From: Cafeteria roenbergensis
Taxonomy: Eukaryota; Sar; Bigyra; Bicosoecida; Cafeteriaceae
Direction: 5' to 3'
DNA: 64,000 nucleotides
Assembly: GCA_008330645.1 (NCBI GenBank)
Contig: VLTN01000054.1
Location: 176,426 to 240,425, forward strand
The notes below the pieces were generated by a model that was not told the DNA's origin, did no database searches, and saw nothing but the letters and a program-made list of their open reading frames with translations. Shown here piece after piece: positions 9,414 through 19,885 of the stretch; the stretch's first letter is position 1, and each line of letters begins with the position of its first letter. Position numbers and translations under genes: made by a program.

Positions 9414-12400
9414 ATGGCCGCAGCTGCCGCCAGCTCGGCGACCGCCGCAACAGAGTCCCTGGGCACTGAATTCGAGGATGACTCCCGCCTGCAAAGCTCC
9501 GAATTGCGAGCTGCGCTCTCCCGGTTGCCGAGGCGCGAGCGCGGCGAGAGCCTCTGCGCGTTCATGCACCGCCTCTCTGCGACGCCCTCGTACATGAGGA
9601 CGCTCGAGGCAGTGACCCACGGCAAGAAAATCGAGGACCTTCCCTTCTCGCGGCTGTGCGATCGGCTCACCAAGTGCAGCACCGACGCCAGCCTCAGGCC
9701 TGGCACTCGGTTTGACGCGCTCGTCCCCAGGGACCTGGCGTACCTGTGGTACACCGGCCAAAGCCTCTTCCCGTTGTTTCGGCTAATCATGCCCCTGCAG
9801 GTGCGGCCGGCGGCAAGGCGATGGTGGCTGCGGGTGCCCGTGCTCCGGGATGCCTCCGCCTCCCTGCCCTGCAATGCAATGCTATGTGCCGCCCCCCCCA
9901 CCACCTCTGGCTTCCCTCGCTGGGTCGCAGGACGTGAACCGGCGGACCTACAACGTGAAGGAGAACCGGATCGCAAAGCTCTTCGCGGGCGTGCTCAAGG
10001 TGCCGACTTCCAGCTTCGGCATGACCCAGTACAAGGCGAGGTCGCAGGTGGGCGAGGCAGCGGGCGACTTCGGGGCAGCGGCGGAGCGGAGCTTGCAGGG
10101 CCGCACCCGCGTGCAGGACCCGCGCCCCGCTGGGAGCCCGGGGCCCACGATTTCGCAAGTCAACGCGATGCTGGACCGGCTGGCGGCAGCGGAGGGCGAC
10201 CTTGCCCAGCGGGCTGTTGTGCTGGAGCTTCTGCAACAGCTCACGCCCCGCGAGCACAAGTGGCTCCTCCGCATCGTCCTCAAAGACCTCAAGGCGCGCA
10301 TTCGTCACGAGAGCTTCCTGTCGGAGTTTCACGAGGTGAGCCCTCGCCCCGCGTTCCGCAGCACATTGGCGCTGGCTTGGCGCGGCTGGCACTCCCTCGT
10401 CGCCGGCCAGCCCCCCGGGGCCCCACCTCCCCCGGTGATCCGACCTGGCTGACCCCCCTCCCCCGCGGCGCGCTCGCACGCGTGGCTTCGGTGGGCTGCC
10501 CTGATGCCCCACGCTCGCAGTCTGCTCGGGAGATTTACAACAGCCGCAACGACCTCTCCACCATCTGCTCGGCCGACGACTTTCGGAAACCGGCCTCAGA
10601 GCACCTCAGCACAGGTATCTTGTTCGGCACAGCGTTCCACCCCATGCTGTGCGGGCGCTTTGACGCCAGCGGGCACGTGGTGAGCTCCTCGCGGCCGTGG
10701 CAGCGCGGGTGCGCCGACAAGCGGCTGGAAATTGGCGGGGGTGAACCCGCCACAGCGGTCTCGCCTGCTTCCCCAGCCCACCGCCCGCCCCCGCCCCGCG
10801 CGCGCCCCGACTCCTCGTCGCAGGGAATACGCGTCTGCGAGAAAATGGTGACCCCCGCGGGCCGGCCGGCCCCCTTTGCGATCGAGGACAAGCTCGACGG
10901 CGAGCGCTTGCTCGTGCACAAGGACGGCGCCACAATCACGTGCTTCACGCGCCGCACAACGGACTACACGGCCACGTACGAGCCTGTACTCCGCGAAGCC
11001 ATCGTCACCGGGGTCAAGGCGCACCGCGCCATTCTCGACGGCGAGATGCTTGCCTTCGACAGCACGACCGGCGAGTTCCTCAAGTTCGGGGAGAACCGGA
11101 CCGTGGCCGAGGAGGAGGCCAGGGGTGCGTCGGGGTCCAAAACGATGGTCAGTCACCGGCGTCTCGCAGGCGCCCGCTGTTGGCTCTGGCGGGTGCCTCG
11201 CTTGCATGGGGAGGGGGGGGGGGGGGGGGGGGGGTGCTCGGCAGTCGGCCCGGGCGTTCTGCCTCCTCCCCCGTGCCGCCCGCCGCTCGTGACGCTCTCT
11301 GCTCCCCGCTGCCGTTCTCGCGACGGACCCCGCATGTGACCCTGCCTGCCTTGTCACAAACTCGCAGTGCTTCGTGGTGTTCGACATTCTGTGGGTTCAG
11401 GGCCCGCAAGTGGGCGTCACACGCGAGGGCGACATCACCCGCCTGGCCCTCTCGGAGCGGCGCAAGCTTCTCGAGGCCATCATCCCGCCGGCCAGTAGGC
11501 GCCGCGGAAAGCTCGTCGTCCTGGACTCCGAGGTGGTGGGTGCGGACCGATCCGACCCCGAGCGTATCGAGGCCGTGGAGCGGCGTCTGGACGCGGCTGT
11601 CGAGAGCGGCAGCGAGGGGCTCGTGGTGAAGAACCTCGCCTCCCCGTACGTGTGCAACGCCCGCGAGCGCCAGCTGTGGATCAAGATCAAGCCCGAGTAC
11701 ATGGACGGGAGCTACGACACCATGGACGTGGTCATCGTGGCTGCCTACCTGGGGGAGGGGCGGCAAGACCGGATCAGGGCGGGCGGCATTTCCAAGTTTG
11801 CTGTGGCCGTGGCGGACCGAAGGCCAGACGAGGGCCCGGCAGGTCCGACGGCATCGGTGGCGGCCCGCTGGAAGACGATCGGAAAGGTTGGGACCGGGTA
11901 CTCCTTCGACCAGCTGCTGCGGCTGCGGGAGCTGCTGGTCCCGCACCTCAAGCCGATCAGCACGCTCGCTGACATTGCGGCCAAGGCCCCTTACATGCCG
12001 GAGTGGCGCCCGCAGCGGAAGGACTTGCCGGACTTCGTCGTCGACCACCCGCGCAACTCCATCGTCCTAGAGGTGTGCGCGGCAGAGCTGCAGCGGGCTC
12101 ACGTGTCGACGAGGCCGAGCTTCAGCGCCGGGGTGGCCCTACGCTTTCCCAGAGTGGAGCAGATTCGGCTGGACAAGCCGGTGCAGGAAACTGCGACCAT
12201 GTCGGACGTCGTCAGAATCATGGCGAATTCGGACGGGCGCCTGGCGCGACGGGGGGGCGACTCGATGATGCTGTCCCGCACAGTCGCCCGAGCGAGGAAG
12301 CGGGCGCGGGCGGGGGAGGACGGAACCGCCAAGCGACTGGCCCGGTCGCGCATGGCAAGACTGGACGGTGAGATCCGCGCTGCGCCACTGCCTGCTGTGA

Positions 12401-13799
12401 AAGCGCGCGCTCGTCGCTGGCCGCCTCGTCGAGCGCCGGCTGCCGCCCCCGAACCTCCCGGGCCCTCCCCTCTCGAGTCCGAACGAGCAACGCAGGCCGG
12501 TTCGTCGCGAGCGCTGCCGTGCGCGAGCAAGCCAAGGAGGTCGATTGCCTGGAGGGGCTGGAGGCTGTTGTGTACCACGGCTCCTTCACGGCAGCCGACC
12601 TGGACGCAGGCGACGACGAGGCCGCGCTTCCGCCTGGCGAGTCGCCCACGCAGTGGGTCCAGCTGCTTTTGCGCAAGCTGGGCGCGACCGTGTCGCAAAA
12701 CTGCCTTCCCAGCACGAGTCTCGCGGTCGCCGTTCGCGGCCGCCGCGTGGAGGCCCACAAGCTGTGGTGCGAGCGGAACAAGCTCGACATCGACGTTGTG
12801 AGAACCCCCCCCCCGCGCGCGCGCGCGCTTCCCGTAACAGCAGCGGCTGGCTGGCGCCGCCGACTGCAGGTCGGAATCGCGGCTGCGCTGCCGCTCGTTC
12901 CAGCCGAGTCGCCCACCCGCTCGCTCCTGGCTTGCCTTCCGCCGCAGGTCACCCCGCGGTACATCCAGGCGTGCCTTCGGGCCAAGGCTCGGCTTGACCC
13001 GCTCCCGCGAGAGCACCTTGTGTTCGCCGGAGCTGCAACGGCGGCCCGCCTGCCGGAGTACGCCGATGCGCTGGGGGACCACTACCTGCAACCTCTGACC
13101 GTGAGCGGACTGCCTGCCGTGGCCGCGATGGCTTTTTGCGATGCGCGCAAGGGTGTATTGCCGGCAAGCGCCATGAGGCCTTTGCGCTTGTGACTTGCCC
13201 TCGCTCGTGTGCAGGCGGAAAGGTTTGAAGCTATCGTTGCGGCGCTGGACGGAAACCCGAGCGTCGACGCACGGCGGGCTTTTTTGCCACCCGGCACGCC
13301 GTCGAGCCCGATGCGAGAAGGTGGACCGAGTGAAACGCATGGCAGTGGACGAACCGCCGCCCAAGCGGAGCCCGACACTGCTGTGGGCCAGGCCACCGGC
13401 GGCACGCGGCAGTCGCTGGAGGCTGGCACGAAGGCGCGAATGCCCTTGGCGAACGAGCTTGTGCTTGTCGTCTCCGGGCGGCAGGCGGCTGCCGGTCACC
13501 TGCTCGCTGCAGCCGTTTCGGCAATGGGAGGCAAGGCCGTTTTCAGGCCGTCGGAAGCCGTGTCGGTCGTTGCGGATGCAATCGGCACGACAGCGGCGCC
13601 GAGCGGCGCTGCCTCCAAGGCAGCAGCTCGGGTCGCGGCGCTGCGCTCCGCAGGCGCTGAACCGCCGCCTCGGGTGCTGTCTCGCCAGGCGATCCTTGGC
13701 TTGGCCGCTGGTCGGCATCCGCCGCCGGCCCCGTCGACGTCGTCTTCGCCCCCGTCCTCGCCCTTGGCGGCGGCAGCTGCAGCGCCCTGCCCGTCATAG
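9414..13799 (+). CDS. LIG4: DNA ligase IV (ATP-dependent, non-homologous end joining)
   Basis: Eight exons: 9414..9800, 9931..10335, 10521..10679, 10824..11147, 11368..12367, 12496..12797, 12948..13100, 13215..13799; 1104 residues, longer than the 911 of human LIG4. All junctions are GT-AG and keep phase. The protein has the N-terminal DNA-binding domain (LYPALRLI-like block, here LFPLFRLIMPLQ), the adenylation motif EDKLDGER with catalytic Lys340, motif III-like LDGEMLAFD, the CFVVFDILW strand, motif V in LWIKIKPEYMDG, then an OB-fold and two BRCT regions separated by the linker that binds XRCC4 in animals and yeast. Closest match by order and wording is LIG4 rather than LIG1 or LIG3. It seals double-strand breaks in the nucleus. 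Its stop overlaps the stop of the convergent LRR gene. Confidence 0.93.
11213..11234 (+). repeat. G22 homopolymer inside a LIG4 intron
   Basis: Twenty-two consecutive G residues in intron 4 (11148-11367), on the transcribed sense strand. Such a run can form a G-quadruplex in the pre-mRNA and is also prone to length error in sequencing. Confidence 0.9.
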
Positions 13800-16700
13800 T
13801 GCCGCTGCCATGCCCGACGCTACCGGGGCAGCAATGCTTGGATCCAGCGCTGAAAGCTTCTGCAACATTTCTGCGTCCCTGGAGACCAGAAACCGCCTGG
13901 AGAGCAGCACCCTGGCGCTCGCAATGACGGCGCAGCCGGGCTGGTGTGTGGTGTAGTCGAAGAGCACCTCCCCCTCGGCGGGGACGCTGTCGAGCCACTC
14001 CCCTGGGACGCGCCAGTTGGGGAGCCATGACCCGTGGACAGCCATGGCCTCCGCGGTGATGTTTGGCCCCGGCTCCGCCACAGCGAGGATTACAAGCGAC
14101 TGCGCCAGGCGGCGCTCGTCGTGGACAGACAAGTCCAAGTGATAGTACCCCTCGGCATGCATCGGGTTGATCACGTTGAGCCAGCCCAGCCTGCGGCAGG
14201 CTTCTCGCCGGTCTGGCCACTGGCCGAGCAAGGGAACCAGCCGCCTCCACACGGTGGAGATGTCCGTGAGTCGCGAAAAGACTGCCACGAGCATCTCGAC
14301 GCGAGCAAAGGCCATGTGCGGCGGGACAACTCGAATGAGGAGCTCCGCCTGCTCCGGCGTGACGTAGAGTCCGGCCGTCATGGCACGAATGTACCGGACC
14401 GCCAGGCGCGCTTGCTCGCGCTCTTCCGGCGTTGCAAACATCCTCGTGGACGCGGCTGCCCTTTCCCGCTCCGCAATCGTAACTCGCTGCGCGCGCTTCT
14501 TGGCAGCGGCGACGCCGCGAGCCACGAAGGCGCCGGCAGCATCCACTGCTGCTTCGGTCGTGACGCCGGGCACGTGCGCGACGAGCCGCTTCGGATCGCG
14601 GACACCGTCGGCGCTCGGCTTGGGCTGCGCGCGCAACACCGACAGGCTCGCGTCAGCTCGCGCCCCAACTTGGAGCGAGGACTCGCTGGCCGCGGCGTGA
14701 AGCCTGCCGAGGGGGCTCGTTCGCTTGAGCGTTGCTGGCTGCCGCCGGGTGGGCAGCTTGGGCTTGGCCGCAGGTGCCCCGCCGATGATCATTCCATCGT
14801 GCTCAAGGTGCGTTTCCGGTCCGGCACGCCCGTCCAGGCCTGGCGGAGGGGCGCCCCTTCCTTGGCCATCACCCTTGGCCTGAACGCGCATTGCCTCGTC
14901 TTGGCGAAATTTCTGAAGCACCCGCTGCGTCTCCGAGCTCGCAAGGCCCAGCCTCTCCAACGCTCGAAGCACCTCCGCTTCCCCTCCGGTTTCGGCAATG
15001 AATGGAATCGCGGAGGACGGCGCGCGAGGCTCCGGGCTCGAAGGTGGCGAGCACGGAAACGAAGCCTCTTCGTCCCCCCGGCTGGTATGCGGGGCAAGCG
15101 ACGACCCTCCCCAGGTGCTGGCTGGCGGAGAGTCGCCGAACGCTCCTCGCAGGCTCGAGACGCGGCGCATTTCGGGGGGCATCAAGTCTTTGGCAGACGA
15201 TGACGCGAAGAGGCGAGCAGGGGGCACGGCCACGGCGGCCCCTTCGAGCTTTGGGGTCAGCCCTTCGCCCAACGGGTCCGCGTCCGGCGAACTGGTCGCC
15301 GCCAAGCTGCCTTGGGCAGGCTGCTTGCCTCCGCGAGGCATGCTCCTCAGCAACGTCGGGTGCTGGCCCAAGCGAGGCGCCGACGGAACGCGAATCGCGG
15401 GCACCAAGGGAACGTCGGGGCCGTGCAAGTGGACGGACTCGCCCGGAGGGAGAGGCTGCCCGGGGCTCGGGAGGCCAGGGTCCGGGGGTGGGAAGCCTTC
15501 CCCGGCTTGTTCGAGCGCAGACGGGAGCTCGCCCTGCGTCGCCGGCTGGTCAGCCCGGCCAGGCGTGCTGCTGCCGTCGCCAACAACAAGCCCGTCCGCG
15601 AGGACGCTGGCGCCCGAGTGAGGCTCGGTCAAGTCGCTCGCGAGGCTGGAGTTTGTCGGCTGCCGGCGGGGAGGGCGCAGCTCCCCTGGCAGCAGGCCAA
15701 GCGCGAAGGGTGATCTCGGCGCCGACGGGCCGAGGACCAGGGGCACAGCAGAAGCTCGGCGCTCCGACGTCGATGCGGTGCCCTCAGACCGGGGCTTGGC
15801 CGCCCCAAAGCTGCTCTCAAACACTGTTCGATCGTCGTCGTCGTCCAGCAGCGATGGGACTTGCAGCAGCGAGAGCCTCCTTTGCTTGGCTGGCGCGGCT
15901 CGCTTGGAGAAGGCGTCTGCGACCGAGAGTGCGTCCTCGACAGATTGGACTCGCAGCGGGGCGAATGGGCCGCTGTCCGCCAGGATCGACGCTTCCTTGT
16001 CTGCAGGTGGTGGGGGCAGGCCACCGCCCAAGCCATCAGCCTGAAGGAGCGTCTTGACAGCCAAGTACGTTGGCTGAATGACTGGCCACGGGTTGACGTT
16101 GAACACGCCAGCCAGTCCGCGAATTATGCGTATCATATGCTCAGGGCGCAGCTTGGCCGCGCTGGCGCCGGGCCTTTGGGTCGAGGCGAAGTCGAATTCC
16201 AGCGAGCCTGCGTCAGGCACTTGCGTCGCACTGGTCAGGGCGATGGGCTTGTCGTTGAGCCGGGCGTTGCGGAATGCTTGCCAGTCCCCGTGTTGGCTGG
16301 TGTCTCCCAGGCCGCTGGATTTGCCGGACTGGGCCTCGAGCGCGTTGATTCTACGGAGCTGGCTCAGCAGCATTCGGTCATTTTCCACGCTGAGATCAAG
16401 GACGTAGTGGTCCGTTGGGTTGCTGGGCGAGAAGATGTGGTGCTGTCCGATCTCCTCAGCGAGGCGAGCCCGAGCGTCTGCCGACAAGGTCGTCTCCACG
16501 AACTTGCTTTGGCCTTGCGAGTCGACGATGCTGGACAGCAGAGACTTGGCCATGCCCATCCTGCTGAAGAGGTGCCCGCTCGCAGGGTTGTCCGTCAGGT
16601 GGGCCATGGACTCGTTGACGATGCTCGACGCTTGCTCGCCGGTCAGCGACATGTCGTCAGCTGCGAGACGCACCAGAACCGATCGCTCCTCTGAGGTCAA

Positions 16701-19358
16701 CGATTTTCGCTTCAGCATGCGGATCATCCCCTTCGCAGCTCTATTCGGGGCCTTGCGCCAGGGCTCCACGTCGTGCGCGGACGTGGACACGCTGAACGTG
16801 GCGGTGCCCATCGTTGGGAGCTCCCACTCCTCGTCAGGCTTCTCGTCGCTGCACACCGCTATGGTCGGCAGTGCGCCTGACGGTCTGTCTGGGCCGCCGG
16901 AAATTGTGCAGCGGCGCAGCGTAATTGTCTTGGAAGCGGAGTGCGGCACTGCGAGCGCCACTGGCTCAAGCTGCACGGCCTGGTTGTCTCTGAAGATGCG
17001 AAGCAGCTCAAACGCAACGGCGTGGCTGTATGGGTCGGAAAGATCGAGCGTGCGAGTTCCCGACGGGCGGGACGGATGAAACGCCGAGTCTGAGAAGTCG
17101 TCAACCTCCAAGTTTGTCTGAGCAAGCCCGATCTCCATGTGCCTGCTCTCGATGCCAGTGCGGATGAAAGCCCTGCCGCCGAGCTTCCCGAGCGTATTTC
17201 CTGACACGTCGATGCGCACCAGCGTCGAATTCGTCGCCAGGCAAGTCGCGAGGACCAGGGCCGCGTTGGGCATGATGGAGTTGTGTGCAAGATTGAGGTC
17301 CTCCAGCGTGACGTTGTCCGCAACAGCGGCCGCCATGGCGAACGCGCCCTGGCTAGCGAAGCCGTTGAACGCGCAGTTGACCTTGCGCACTTTTCGGTTC
17401 CCCTCCAGCGCGTCTGCGATTGCGACGGCCCCTTCGCCACGAAGCGAGTTCCAAGACAGGTCGTAGGACGTGAGGCTCTTGTGGCGAACCATGACCTCCG
17501 CCAGCGCCGTCGCAGACTTCTCACCGAGGCCGTTGTGCGAAAAGTCGACTGCCGAGAGCGGGCTGTTTCGCGACTTGATCAGCGCCCTTGCCAGAGTCGC
17601 GCCGCCAGAGTCGCCCAGCCCGCACCGAGAAAAGCGAATTGCCCGAAGCCGCCCAGAGCAGGCAACCAGCGCTGCTGCAGCATCCACAGCTTTGCCACGG
17701 ATTGCGTTTTGTGAAAGGTCAATCTCCTCGAGGCGCGAGTGGAGAGTCGCTGCCAGCAGCATGGCCGAGCCGCCCGACGCCGTCAGGCGATTGTCCGCCA
17801 AGTCAAGCACCCTCAGCGTCACGTCCGACGTTGCCAAGGCGCGTGACAAGGCGATGGCATGCGCATTGCCCAGGCCGTGGTGTGCGAGGTGCAGCTCCAT
17901 CAGGTCCCCCTCCCCGTTTGCGCTTCTCTGGATGGAAGCCAGCAACGGCTCCACAACGATGCCACGCGCGCGACAGGCTTGGACAAAGGAGGTCGTCGCA
18001 CTGTCCTTCGGGCGGCCTGGCGCAGCTTCGCTTGGCGTCACCGATGTGTCGGACGGGGTGCTCGAGACGCGCTTTCGCCTGTCCGAGCTGCGCGAGCGGC
18101 GACGCGTCACCACGGGGGAGTAGGCCAAGCTCGGCAGAGCATGCTGGTCGGCCGTTGCCGTTACCGTTGCCGCTGCCGTTGACGTTGACGCTGCTGCTGT
18201 TGTTTCTGCTGCTGCTGCTGCTGCTGCCGCTGCTGCGCCTAGGCGCATGGCATGGGCCCCGAGCGCCGAGCTCCTGGAGCTTGCTGCCTTGGGACTCGCG
18301 AGCGGCGTGATGCCCTCGCCGCGCATTGGCACGGCTTGAAGGAGGTATTCGCGCTCCCGAGCATCCTTCGGCCGAGCCGGCTCCTCGCCACTGCGAATCG
18401 CGTCGCGAAACCGTGCGGCGATGGCTCTCTGCTCAGACAGGCACGGGAGCTGGGCCTCCGAGGCCACGGTGTCGAGGAAGTCCTGCACCAGTGGGTCGGC
18501 TCCGGCAGCACCCGCTTGCCTGGGTCCGCTGACCGGCTGCCTGCGAGTGCGGCGCTGCGGAGCTGGTAGCGTGCTGCCCTTCATCAGGTGTGGCAACTCT
18601 GGCAAGCGCGGGACGGGCAAGGGCGGCGACCACTCGGTGCCCCTTCCGGAGGGCAAGCTGTGCGTGCGACGAGCCTCCGCGCATTGCCTCATCGCGGCGG
18701 CGAGGCTGCCGTCGGCGAAGACCGCGTCCCCGAGGGAGTGCGCCTTGTATGTCGGCGTGCTGAGGCCGCTCCTTCCCGAAGACTCGTCGGAGCTGCTCTC
18801 GCTCGGAGAGCCAGGGCTTACCAGCTGGCCGCGGCGACGCCTGGCACCGGGCGGAGCGGCTGCTTGGGCAGCTCGCCGGGCGGCCCTGCGGCCCGCAAAG
18901 TCGAGCGCGTGGTCAGGCCTGCCTGCAGGCTGTTCCTTGCACCCTTGGGTGCCAGCGTTGGCGGAGATTCGCTTGCAGCCGAAGCATGTCGCGTTGGCTT
19001 GGGCGAGCAGCGCCCCAGCTCGCAACAGGCTGTCCGCGTTTCCAATCGGCGTGGACCCCTCGCACCTGTTGGCGCGAATGGCTTTGAATCCCACCAGTGG
19101 CCGCATCAAGCCCGGCGGAAGCTTTGGGGCCAGCGGCGCATGCGTCGAAGAGCTGCCTGCCGGCGCCGCAGGCGCCGTCAGCCAGCGGTCGAACCAAGAG
19201 CCGTCTCCGTCTCCAAATCGAGAATGGCACAGTTGAGCGGCCTCGTGGGGCTTCCGCAGCAGCAACCCTGCGGCCAGGGGCTCAGAGACAGCGATAGAAA
19301 GCGAGACGGTGGTTGCGAAACGCGCGCAGGCAGCAAAGGCGGCGAACCCACCCCTCAT
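13794..19358 (-). CDS. Large leucine-rich-repeat protein with a duplicated C-terminal module
   Basis: Uninterrupted frame of 1854 residues. The N-terminal 420 residues are low in complexity. Around residues 480-760 lie about eight ribonuclease-inhibitor-type LRRs (for example LRVLDLADNRLTASGG). Further on, a module of roughly 170 to 200 residues occurs twice: near residues 860-1070 and at the C-terminus (about 1640-1830). Each copy has a helical EQA-containing segment, an NP(x)n-Y-x-LDLSV motif, then a WxxxR patch and an L-x-FDY/F-DFAST strand. The stretch between the copies is Pro/Ser/Ala-rich. Proteins of this kind occur in flagellated protists, but I cannot name the family. The start at 19358 is simply the first ATG in frame; a later methionine is possible. 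The last codons overlap the end of LIG4. Confidence 0.7.
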   Translation of the reverse strand: MRGGFAAFAACARFATTVSLSIAVSEPLAAGLLLRKPHEAAQLCHSRFGDGDGSWFDRWLTAPAAPAGSSSTHAPLAPKLPPGLMRPLVGFKAIRANRCEGSTPIGNADSLLRAGALLAQANATCFGCKRISANAGTQGCKEQPAGRPDHALDFAGRRAARRAAQAAAPPGARRRRGQLVSPGSPSESSSDESSGRSGLSTPTYKAHSLGDAVFADGSLAAAMRQCAEARRTHSLPSGRGTEWSPPLPVPRLPELPHLMKGSTLPAPQRRTRRQPVSGPRQAGAAGADPLVQDFLDTVASEAQLPCLSEQRAIAARFRDAIRSGEEPARPKDAREREYLLQAVPMRGEGITPLASPKAASSRSSALGAHAMRLGAAAAAAAAAAETTAAASTSTAAATVTATADQHALPSLAYSPVVTRRRSRSSDRRKRVSSTPSDTSVTPSEAAPGRPKDSATTSFVQACRARGIVVEPLLASIQRSANGEGDLMELHLAHHGLGNAHAIALSRALATSDVTLRVLDLADNRLTASGGSAMLLAATLHSRLEEIDLSQNAIRGKAVDAAAALVACSGRLRAIRFSRCGLGDSGGATLARALIKSRNSPLSAVDFSHNGLGEKSATALAEVMVRHKSLTSYDLSWNSLRGEGAVAIADALEGNRKVRKVNCAFNGFASQGAFAMAAAVADNVTLEDLNLAHNSIMPNAALVLATCLATNSTLVRIDVSGNTLGKLGGRAFIRTGIESRHMEIGLAQTNLEVDDFSDSAFHPSRPSGTRTLDLSDPYSHAVAFELLRIFRDNQAVQLEPVALAVPHSASKTITLRRCTISGGPDRPSGALPTIAVCSDEKPDEEWELPTMGTATFSVSTSAHDVEPWRKAPNRAAKGMIRMLKRKSLTSEERSVLVRLAADDMSLTGEQASSIVNESMAHLTDNPASGHLFSRMGMAKSLLSSIVDSQGQSKFVETTLSADARARLAEEIGQHHIFSPSNPTDHYVLDLSVENDRMLLSQLRRINALEAQSGKSSGLGDTSQHGDWQAFRNARLNDKPIALTSATQVPDAGSLEFDFASTQRPGASAAKLRPEHMIRIIRGLAGVFNVNPWPVIQPTYLAVKTLLQADGLGGGLPPPPADKEASILADSGPFAPLRVQSVEDALSVADAFSKRAAPAKQRRLSLLQVPSLLDDDDDRTVFESSFGAAKPRSEGTASTSERRASAVPLVLGPSAPRSPFALGLLPGELRPPRRQPTNSSLASDLTEPHSGASVLADGLVVGDGSSTPGRADQPATQGELPSALEQAGEGFPPPDPGLPSPGQPLPPGESVHLHGPDVPLVPAIRVPSAPRLGQHPTLLRSMPRGGKQPAQGSLAATSSPDADPLGEGLTPKLEGAAVAVPPARLFASSSAKDLMPPEMRRVSSLRGAFGDSPPASTWGGSSLAPHTSRGDEEASFPCSPPSSPEPRAPSSAIPFIAETGGEAEVLRALERLGLASSETQRVLQKFRQDEAMRVQAKGDGQGRGAPPPGLDGRAGPETHLEHDGMIIGGAPAAKPKLPTRRQPATLKRTSPLGRLHAAASESSLQVGARADASLSVLRAQPKPSADGVRDPKRLVAHVPGVTTEAAVDAAGAFVARGVAAAKKRAQRVTIAERERAAASTRMFATPEEREQARLAVRYIRAMTAGLYVTPEQAELLIRVVPPHMAFARVEMLVAVFSRLTDISTVWRRLVPLLGQWPDRREACRRLGWLNVINPMHAEGYYHLDLSVHDERRLAQSLVILAVAEPGPNITAEAMAVHGSWLPNWRVPGEWLDSVPAEGEVLFDYTTHQPGCAVIASARVLLSRRFLVSRDAEMLQKLSALDPSIAAPVASGMAAAL
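18160..18240. repeat. Degenerate hexamer/CTG trinucleotide tract
   Basis: GTTGCCGTTACC-type hexamers followed by CTGCTG runs, read in the LRR gene as Ala/Thr-rich sequence on the minus strand (a run of Ala then Thr-Ala-Thr). Confidence 0.75.
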
Positions 19359-19885
19359 CGGTGGCGCGAGCAGCCGTGCGGGCCTAGCTCGATTCGCCTT
19401 GTGCGCGCGGAGGCGCGCCCTCTCGCTAGCGGCGAAATCTTGTGAGGCAAGGCGCCAGTCGCGGCGAGTCGGCCAGCGCCGCGGGCGCGCCTAACCTTTG
19501 ACAGATTGAAACGCCTCCAACCCAGCGGGCCCGTCCGGACTGTCGCCCATGCTGTGGCTTCTGCCTATGGCCATGTCCTGGAGCCCCGGGCACAAGTGCG
19601 GCGCACCGGCACAGGTCTGGCAGAACGCACGGCTGCACAGGGCGCGGGGTTTCGGGCGCAATATTTGGTCAATTTTGGACTTCGCGTGGCGCAAGCCGGG
19701 GGGGGGGGGGGGGGAGAGAACACGATGCGATGTCACAGCAACCCTGAGGATTCCATGCGTGGGCGGAGGCGAGCTGCCGGCACGCGACGAATCCATGCTT
19801 GTTGGCTCAGAAACGAAAGGTGCAGGGCATGGCAGCCACACAAACCAGTTGCACATGCCACGAGCACATCGCCAGGCCTTCGCAG
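19359..19885. other. Intergenic region between two minus-strand genes
   Basis: Upstream flank of the LRR gene and 3' flank of the SPOC-like gene. It contains a G17 run at 19698-19714. A minus-strand frame crosses it but changes character and has no domain; I see no gene. Confidence 0.55.
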
